From an uncultured Sutterellaceae bacterium (lineage in GTDB: Bacteria > Pseudomonadota > Gammaproteobacteria > Burkholderiales > Burkholderiaceae_F), in contig CAMYAA010000006.1 in NCBI GenBank assembly GCA_947253615.1, positions 1 through 12,805 on the forward strand: a stretch of 12,805 nucleotides of DNA, given 5' to 3'. Below the pieces are notes generated by a model, which searched no databases, had not been told where the DNA came from, and saw only the letters and a program-made list of their open reading frames with translations. Of this stretch, positions 7,914 through 12,805 are shown one piece after another. A program made the translations under genes and the position numbers. Numbering within the stretch: the first letter of the stretch is position 1; each line of letters opens with the position of its first letter.

Positions 7914-7943
7914 AAAAGGCTTGTTTAAAAAAACAAGCCTTTT
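7914..7943. terminator. Bidirectional intrinsic terminator
   Basis: A perfect 13-bp stem (7914-7926 with 7931-7943) with an AAAA loop has a stem that begins in A residues and ends in T residues, so it reads as a terminator on both strands. It serves the convergent nudix gene (stop at 7904) and yacG (stop at 7946). Confidence 0.93.
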
Positions 7944-7945
7944 CG

Positions 7946-8185
7946 TTATGACTGACGCGCTTTTTTCCGATCGAGCTCGGCGCGATAACGCGCGGCCTCG
8001 TCGACTCCTTCGGGCGAGAGTCGATCGGCGGAGCCGGGTTCCCCCTCGATGACGTAGCCATCCGTGGCCCATTCTCCGAGATCGATTAATTTACAGCGTT
8101 CGGAGCAAAAGGGACGAAAGGGGTTTTTCGGGGAGTATTCCACCGATTTTTTGCACGTTGGGCACTTCACTTGCATAGACGACAC
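7946..8185 (-). CDS. yacG: DNA gyrase inhibitor YacG (zinc-finger protein)
   Basis: YacG is a small zinc protein that, in E. coli, binds GyrB and inhibits gyrase. The 79-residue frame has the family signature: CPTC (Cys 8 and 11), RPFCSERC (Cys 27 and 31) giving the four zinc ligands, then KLIDLGEWA. An acidic middle and basic tail (DRKKARQ) follow. The long start is GTG at 8185, three bases after the zapD stop. An internal ATG at 8176 gives 76 residues beginning MQVKCPTC and is about as likely; neither has a strong ribosome site. Close packing suggests co-transcription with zapD and probably coaE. Confidence 0.95.
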   Translation of the reverse strand: MSSMQVKCPTCKKSVEYSPKNPFRPFCSERCKLIDLGEWATDGYVIEGEPGSADRLSPEGVDEAARYRAELDRKKARQS

Positions 8186-8188
8186 TCA

Positions 8189-8968
8189 TTAGACAAAACT
8201 GCACATGCCCATATAAAAGGTGAGGGAACCCTCACGAATGGGATGGGGTTTGTTGTTTAAATCCAGTTCAGAGAAACGCACCCAGAGCATGAATTTATTG
8301 ACACTGACTTCAGGAATGATGTTGGTGTCCCCGGGGAGCCAAATCTGCACGAGCGGGATGTTTTGGCAATGGGTCATGGACTGTTGGAAATTTCCCTTCT
8401 CGCAAGTATACGTTTTGATGGAGCTATTTTGGCGCAACAGCTCTAAGAGAAGGTGTGAGCCTTCGCGAATGGGTTCGAGGGTGGTGCCGTAACTCAAGAG
8501 TTCTTCGCGACGGGTTTGGGGCGGACGATTCATCCAGTGGTGAAACTGGGGTAAATCAAATTCGCAGGTTCCCCCGACGATCGCTTGGCGGGTGCGCACG
8601 AGCTGCAACCATTGATTTTCACGCACGCTCTGACCGGTGCGTCCGACGGCGTTCGCGACGGTATAGATGGTTTTTTCGAGTTGATCTAACGTTTGCGCGT
8701 CGAGCTCCGAAAAACCATTGTCGGAGGTCTTCAATTGCATTAAACGCTGACGTTGGCGCTCCATTTCCTGAATCATTTCGTGGCGCAAATCGGAACGTGC
8801 CGTCGCGTCAAGAAGGTCGAATAAGGCGGAAATGGCCGCTTGGTGAGCGACGGGACTGTCTTGTTCACAGAACCAATCGAAGCGTCGGAAGAGCGCTTCA
8901 AGTCGGAGATACGTGCGATATTTCTCATTGCACGGAAACTCATAGAGCAGTGAGTTTTCTGGAACCAT
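8189..8968 (-). CDS. zapD: Cell division protein ZapD
   Basis: ZapD (formerly YacF, DUF1342) binds the FtsZ C-terminal tail and bundles protofilaments at the Z-ring. The 259-residue protein starts, after MVPENSL, with LYEFPCNEKYRTYLRLEALF, the typical family opening. WMNRPPQTRREELLSYGTTLEPIREG and FMLWVRFSELD near the C-terminus are further recognisable stretches. It is slightly longer than E. coli ZapD (247). It lies in the usual coaE-zapD-yacG order on the minus strand, 79 bases downstream of the coaE stop, with no clear terminator between. GGTGG just before the ATG is a fair ribosome site. Confidence 0.96.
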   Translation of the reverse strand: MVPENSLLYEFPCNEKYRTYLRLEALFRRFDWFCEQDSPVAHQAAISALFDLLDATARSDLRHEMIQEMERQRQRLMQLKTSDNGFSELDAQTLDQLEKTIYTVANAVGRTGQSVRENQWLQLVRTRQAIVGGTCEFDLPQFHHWMNRPPQTRREELLSYGTTLEPIREGSHLLLELLRQNSSIKTYTCEKGNFQQSMTHCQNIPLVQIWLPGDTNIIPEVSVNKFMLWVRFSELDLNNKPHPIREGSLTFYMGMCSFV

Positions 8969-9047
8969 AAGCCACCATCGTCAAAAATAAACCGTAAACC
9001 TTTAGCTTAGCGCAAATTTCTGCGTATCGTTAGAGTATTTTGCCCTT

Positions 9048-9656
9048 TTAGGCGGGATATTGTTCGCGCCATTGTTGGCACAAGGCTTTAACCGCGTTTT
9101 CTAAATCTTGCGCGGACGTTTCATTTTGAAGGATATCGTTAGCGATCGAGAGAAAATGCTGACGTGAGGGTTGTTGAGCAATGATGGCGCGGGCCGTGCT
9201 TTCGGTGAGTCCTGGGCGCGTCAAAATGCGTTCAATTCGCGTGGGAATGGAGGCGTCAACGACGACAATGCGATCGACCCAGGTGAGCCACGTGGGGTTT
9301 TGTACCAGAAGCGGACAATCAAAAATCACCCAAGGACTTTGTTGTTTGGCGGCGTCTAATGCCGTTTTAAGGGCGCTGGTGATTAAGGGATGAAGGCAAT
9401 TTTCGAGTTTTTCCTTCGCGGCTTTATCGCGAAAGACGAGTTCGCGCATGCGATGGCGATCCATGGCCCCGTCGGGCGTTAGGACGTCTTGACCAAAACA
9501 CTGGGCGACGGCCAAGGAGCCGATTTGCTGGGGGCCCGTTAAATCACGAGAAACCTGATCGGCGTCGACAACGGGGAGGCCCGCCTGAGAGAAAAAGTGA
9601 GAAGCCAGGCTTTTGCCCGAACCAATGCCGCCCGTGAGACCCATTACCCAAGTCAT
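9048..9656 (-). CDS. coaE: Dephospho-CoA kinase
   Basis: CoaE phosphorylates dephospho-CoA in the last step of coenzyme A synthesis, in the cytoplasm. The P-loop GLTGGIGSGKS is at residues 6-16. DADQVSRDLT and, further on, WVIFDCPLLVQ (the conserved central strand and loop) also fit. From the ATG at 9656 the protein has 202 residues, close to E. coli (206). The open frame continues upstream to 9740, but that extension would begin inside the tRNA terminator hairpin and adds unconserved residues ahead of the P-loop, so I reject it. The ribosome site is weak (GAGTG farther upstream than ideal). It is probably the first gene of a coaE-zapD-yacG unit. Confidence 0.95.
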   Translation of the reverse strand: MTWVMGLTGGIGSGKSLASHFFSQAGLPVVDADQVSRDLTGPQQIGSLAVAQCFGQDVLTPDGAMDRHRMRELVFRDKAAKEKLENCLHPLITSALKTALDAAKQQSPWVIFDCPLLVQNPTWLTWVDRIVVVDASIPTRIERILTRPGLTESTARAIIAQQPSRQHFLSIANDILQNETSAQDLENAVKALCQQWREQYPA

Positions 9657-9721
9657 AGTGCAGTCACTCGAAAAAAGGAGAATGACGATATTGTAACGCG
9701 GGGGCTCTAAAACAAACGGGC

Positions 9722-9753
9722 AAAAAAAGACGTTTTTCAACGTCTTATTTTTT
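9722..9753 (-). terminator. Intrinsic terminator of tRNA-Pro
   Basis: AAGACGTT (9727-9734) and AACGTCTT (9739-9746) form a perfect 8-bp stem. On the minus strand the loop is GAAA, a stable GNRA tetraloop, and a run of seven to nine T residues follows. It starts nine bases beyond the encoded CCA of the tRNA. The T run on the plus strand (9748-9753) means it could also work rightward. Confidence 0.9.
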
Positions 9754-9754
9754 C

Positions 9755-9831
<77 letters not shown>

Positions 9832-9851
9832 AATCTCTAATGAGGAGACGA

Positions 9852-9857
9852 AGTATA
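9852..9857 (-). promoter_or_regulatory. Probable -10 element of tRNA-Pro promoter
   Basis: TATACT on the minus strand lies 20 bases before the mature tRNA 5' end, implying a short leader of about 12-14 bases. The -35 is poor (TGCATA at a 16-base spacing), so the promoter assignment rests mainly on position and the -10. Confidence 0.45.
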
Positions 9858-9945
9858 CCAAAGAATCCCTAGTTATGCATACGTGTTTTGCGACTAAGTG
9901 CGTCAAAACGGCAAAAAATACCATACATTTGGGACGCGGGCTCCC

Positions 9946-10950
9946 TTAGACGTTACGCGCAACGGTGAAGTCGAGTAACTTCATGAGGCTAGTGCGGTAA
10001 GGGGTATCGGGGAGAATGCTCAACGCTTCTTTCCCACGACGGACTTCTTGTTGGGCGCGTTCCACGCAACGGGCTAAGGCGTTGGTGCGAAGCACGATTC
10101 CGGTAATGGCTTCGAAGTCACCGTTGCCTTCACGCACGGCGTTTTCGATCATGGTGCGTTCTTCGGGTTGGGCTTCTTCGAGGGCGTAAATGAGCGGTAA
10201 GGTCATTTTGCCTTCGCGCAAGTCGGCGCCTAAGTTCTTCCCGATATCGGCTGCTACGCCATGGTAGTCGAGAATATCGTCGGCGATTTGGAAGGCGTTA
10301 CCGAGGGCCAAGGCGTATTGAGCCACGGCGCTTTCCGCCTCAGGGGAGGCCTCAGCAATGGCGGCTGCCATACGCGCTCCCGCTTCGAAAAGGCAAGCGG
10401 TTTTGCGTTCGATCACTTTAAAGTAGCGGGCTTCGTTCACTTCGGGGTCGTGGGCGTTGACCATTTGGATCACTTCGCCTTCACTCAAGGTGTTAGCGGC
10501 GTTCGCTAAAGCCTGCATGACGCGAAGGTTTCCGGCCTTGACCATCATTTGAAACGAGCGCGTATAGAGGAAGTCGCCGACCAAGACAGCTACGCCGTTA
10601 CCCCAACGGGAGTTGGCGGTTTCGCGTCCACGACGCATCTGGCTTTCGTCGACGACGTCGTCGTGCATGAGCGTGGCGGTATGTAAGAGTTCGATGGTGG
10701 CCCCCAAATAGTGGTGCAGGGTGCCTTCGTACCCTAAGGCGCGGCAGATGAGTACTAAGAGGGCGGGTCGCATGCGTTTACCGCCAGCGCTCGTGATGTA
10801 CTCGCTGATTTCTTTCATACGAGGGACATCGCTCGAGAGTTCGTTGCGGATGCAGCGATCGACTTCGATCATGTCTTGAGCAATCAGGGCCAACAAGGCT
10901 TGGATGATTGCTTTGGGATTGTTCGCTTCGTGCATGGTACTCATGGTCAT
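9946..10950 (-). CDS. ispB: Polyprenyl (octaprenyl) diphosphate synthase
   Basis: This trans-prenyltransferase extends farnesyl diphosphate with IPP to make the isoprenoid side chain of ubiquinone or menaquinone. The 334-residue length fits the long-chain family. Visible are GGKRMRP (56-62, IPP binding), the first aspartate-rich motif LMHDDVVDESQMRRG (94-108), the second motif FQIADDILDY (220-229) and GADLREGKMTLPLI (241-254). Chain length cannot be read directly; octaprenyl is inferred from the conserved ispB-rplU-rpmA-obgE arrangement. Three candidate starts are clustered at residues 1, 3 and 6 (MTMSTM) and none has a strong ribosome site, so the N-terminus is uncertain by five residues. 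It is divergent from rplU. Confidence 0.94.
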   Translation of the reverse strand: MTMSTMHEANNPKAIIQALLALIAQDMIEVDRCIRNELSSDVPRMKEISEYITSAGGKRMRPALLVLICRALGYEGTLHHYLGATIELLHTATLMHDDVVDESQMRRGRETANSRWGNGVAVLVGDFLYTRSFQMMVKAGNLRVMQALANAANTLSEGEVIQMVNAHDPEVNEARYFKVIERKTACLFEAGARMAAAIAEASPEAESAVAQYALALGNAFQIADDILDYHGVAADIGKNLGADLREGKMTLPLIYALEEAQPEERTMIENAVREGNGDFEAITGIVLRTNALARCVERAQQEVRRGKEALSILPDTPYRTSLMKLLDFTVARNV

Positions 10951-10979
10951 GGTAAAGAATGAATTAACAATATGGGTGC

Positions 10980-10985
10980 ATTGTA
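10980..10985 (-). promoter_or_regulatory. Possible -10 of ispB promoter
   Basis: TACAAT on the minus strand would place the transcript start about 23 bases before the ispB ATG. No good -35 is seen at 16-18 bases upstream (the region is GC-rich), so this is a weak assignment. Confidence 0.35.
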
Positions 10986-11072
10986 CCCTAGGGGCGCGAC
11001 CCGAGGGTGGGCAAGCTCAGGGAGAAAATGTGAGGACCCTTGGAAGGGATGATGAAAAACTTGAACTTTGGC

Positions 11073-11101
11073 TTGACTTCAATCGGGGTTTTTACGATAA
11101 T
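11073..11101 (+). promoter_or_regulatory. Sigma-70 promoter of rplU-rpmA
   Basis: TTGACT (11073-11078) and GATAAT (11096-11101) are separated by exactly 17 bases, a near-consensus promoter. The start would be near 11108, giving a leader of about 127 bases before rplU. Two more TTGACT copies follow at 11103-11108 and 11125-11130; neither has a good -10. Confidence 0.8.
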
Positions 11102-11234
11102 CTTGACTTTTCCACGCACACGAGTTGACTAGAGTGACTGTATTGGCGCTTTAGTGAACTGATTACAAAAAGGTTTTGCTGGGCCAAGTTCATGGTGGAT
11201 TAGGTTTTCAAGCAAGACGGGCGAGGTTTATTAC

Positions 11235-11546
11235 ATGTACGCAATTATTAAAACCGGCGGTAAGCAATACCGCGTTTCCGTTGGCGACAAGCTCAAGGTT
11301 GAAACCCTCAACGCTGAAGTTGGCGCTGAAGTTTCGTTGAGCGAAGTGCTCGCTGTCTCTACCGAAAATGGCCTCAAGGTTGGCGCTCCTTTCGTTGAAG
11401 GCGCTGCTGTTAAGGCAACGGTCGTTTCTCATGGCCGTGGCGAAAAGGTTCGCATTTTCAAGTTCCGTCGTCGTAAGCACTCGATGAAGTCTGGCGGTCA
11501 TCGTCAGAACTACACGGAGCTCAAGATCGAAGAGATCGCAGCTTAA
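11235..11546 (+). CDS. rplU: 50S ribosomal protein L21
   Basis: L21 binds 23S rRNA in the large subunit. The 103-residue protein opens with [14 protein letters not shown] and contains the basic stretch [21 protein letters not shown], both diagnostic. Its length equals that of E. coli L21. It is the first gene of the rplU-rpmA operon, 34 bases ahead of rpmA, driven by the promoter at 11073-11101. Its codons are strongly biased (GCT, GGC, CGT), as expected for a highly expressed gene. Confidence 0.99.
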   Translation: MYAIIKTGGKQYRVSVGDKLKVETLNAEVGAEVSLSEVLAVSTENGLKVGAPFVEGAAVKATVVSHGRGEKVRIFKFRRRKHSMKSGGHRQNYTELKIEEIAA

Positions 11547-11580
11547 TTGGTTAACCCACTTTTTATAGAGAAGCAAGAAA

Positions 11581-11844
11581 ATGGCACATAAGAAAGGTGG
11601 CGGCTCTACCCGCAACGGTCGTGATTCTAAGGCTAAGCGCCTTGGTGTGAAGGTTTTTGGTGACGCTGCAGTGAACGCTGGTGGCATCATCGTTCGTCAA
11701 CGTGGTACGAAGTTCCACGCTGGTGATAACGTCGGCATGGGCAAGGATCATACCCTTTTCGCCCTCGTGGACGGTGTTGTTAAGTTCGAAGTCAAGGGCG
11801 CTTTCAACCGCCAGTACGTGCACGTCGAACCTGTTGCTGCCTAA
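11581..11844 (+). CDS. rpmA: 50S ribosomal protein L27
   Basis: L27 reaches the peptidyl-transferase centre with its N-terminus and helps tRNA placement. The 87-residue protein begins [16 protein letters not shown] and contains [15 protein letters not shown] and [10 protein letters not shown], all hallmarks. The N-terminus is the mature proteobacterial form, without the cleavable extension seen in Firmicutes. Its stop codon lies inside a perfect 16-bp palindrome (11840-11855), and a terminator follows at 11889-11921. Confidence 0.99.
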   Translation: MAHKKGGGSTRNGRDSKAKRLGVKVFGDAAVNAGGIIVRQRGTKFHAGDNVGMGKDHTLFALVDGVVKFEVKGAFNRQYVHVEPVAA

Positions 11845-11855
11845 TTTAAATTAGG
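11840..11855. repeat. Perfect palindrome over the rpmA stop codon
   Basis: CCTAATTTAAATTAGG is a 16-base perfect palindrome containing the TAA stop of rpmA. As RNA it could fold only with a tight loop, and it is not followed by a T tract. Confidence 0.7.
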
Positions 11856-11888
11856 TGCAATCGTTTCTTTATAGAGACGAACAATAGC

Positions 11889-11921
11889 AAAGCCTAGTGA
11901 AATTTCTCACTGGGCTTTTTT
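11889..11921 (+). terminator. Intrinsic terminator of rplU-rpmA
   Basis: AAAGCCTAGTGA (11889-11900) pairs with TCACTGGGCTTT (11907-11918), 12 bp with one T-G wobble and a six-base loop. The T run covers 11916-11921. It separates the ribosomal-protein operon from obgE. Confidence 0.92.
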
Positions 11922-11948
11922 AATGCGGTTGATTCTTTGGACTTAATG

Positions 11949-11980
11949 GAAAATCCCGAAGTCATAGGGCGGGGATTTTC
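11949..11980. repeat. Inverted repeat upstream of obgE
   Basis: GAAAATCCC (11949-11957) and GGGATTTTC (11972-11980) form a perfect 9-bp inverted repeat with a 14-base loop. It sits about 90 bases before the obgE start and lacks a T tract, so it is more likely an operator or leader stem than a terminator. I see no convincing obgE promoter in 11922-12067. Confidence 0.6.
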
Positions 11981-12031
11981 ACCACAATAGGGCAAGGAAT
12001 TCTGGTAGAGTTTGGGCTCTAACGACGGTAA

Positions 12032-12805
<774 letters not shown>

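Noticed and set aside
9657..9740. Longer CoaE with 28 extra N-terminal residues
   Set aside because: The upstream start lies within the tRNA-Pro terminator hairpin and the added residues precede a P-loop that normally begins within the first ten residues.
9893..9915. GTTTTG/CAAAAC hairpin between tRNA-Pro and ispB as an ispB terminator
   Set aside because: The stem has a two-base bulge and no T tract on its downstream minus-strand side. I see no convincing terminator after ispB.

Overview
The window looks like a whole contig of chromosomal DNA from a betaproteobacterium. Gene order and protein sequences resemble the Burkholderiales cell-division/secretion neighbourhood (lpxC, dciA, secA, argJ position, mutT, yacG, zapD, coaE, then ispB, rplU, rpmA, obgE). 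The moderate base composition and style of the proteins suggest a Sutterellaceae-type gut bacterium, but that placement is inference. Both ends are Illumina Nextera adapter (1-49 and 12762-12805), so lpxC and obgE are cut by the library/assembly and not by biology.

Layout. 50-817 (+): the 3' four-fifths of lpxC, closed by a strong terminator. 884-2986 (-): a 700-residue protein whose first ~110 residues look like the DciA (DUF721) replicative-helicase-loader domain, followed by ~590 residues of helical and proline-rich extension. 3208-5928 (+): complete secA, with a terminator. 6058-7164 (+): a protein in the exact place of argJ that can be aligned to ArgJ along its length but has lost most active-site motifs. 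7224-7904 (+): a Nudix (MutT-like) protein carrying a shortened ThiE-like half-barrel. A perfect bidirectional terminator separates it from the convergent genes yacG, zapD and coaE (-). Then come tRNA-Pro(CGG) and ispB, both (-), a divergent promoter region, and rplU-rpmA (+) with a terminator. The start of obgE (+) runs into the right adapter.

Most of the genes are core housekeeping: lipid A synthesis, protein export, nucleotide-pool cleaning, gyrase control, FtsZ bundling, CoA synthesis, quinone side-chain synthesis and ribosome assembly. The unusual biology lies in three proteins at positions where relatives carry standard genes: the giant DciA-like protein, the ArgJ-derived probable pseudoenzyme and the Nudix/half-ThiE protein. 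I found no mobile element, CRISPR array, phage or defence genes. The genes I checked also avoid the leucine codon CTG to a striking degree (none in secA by eye).
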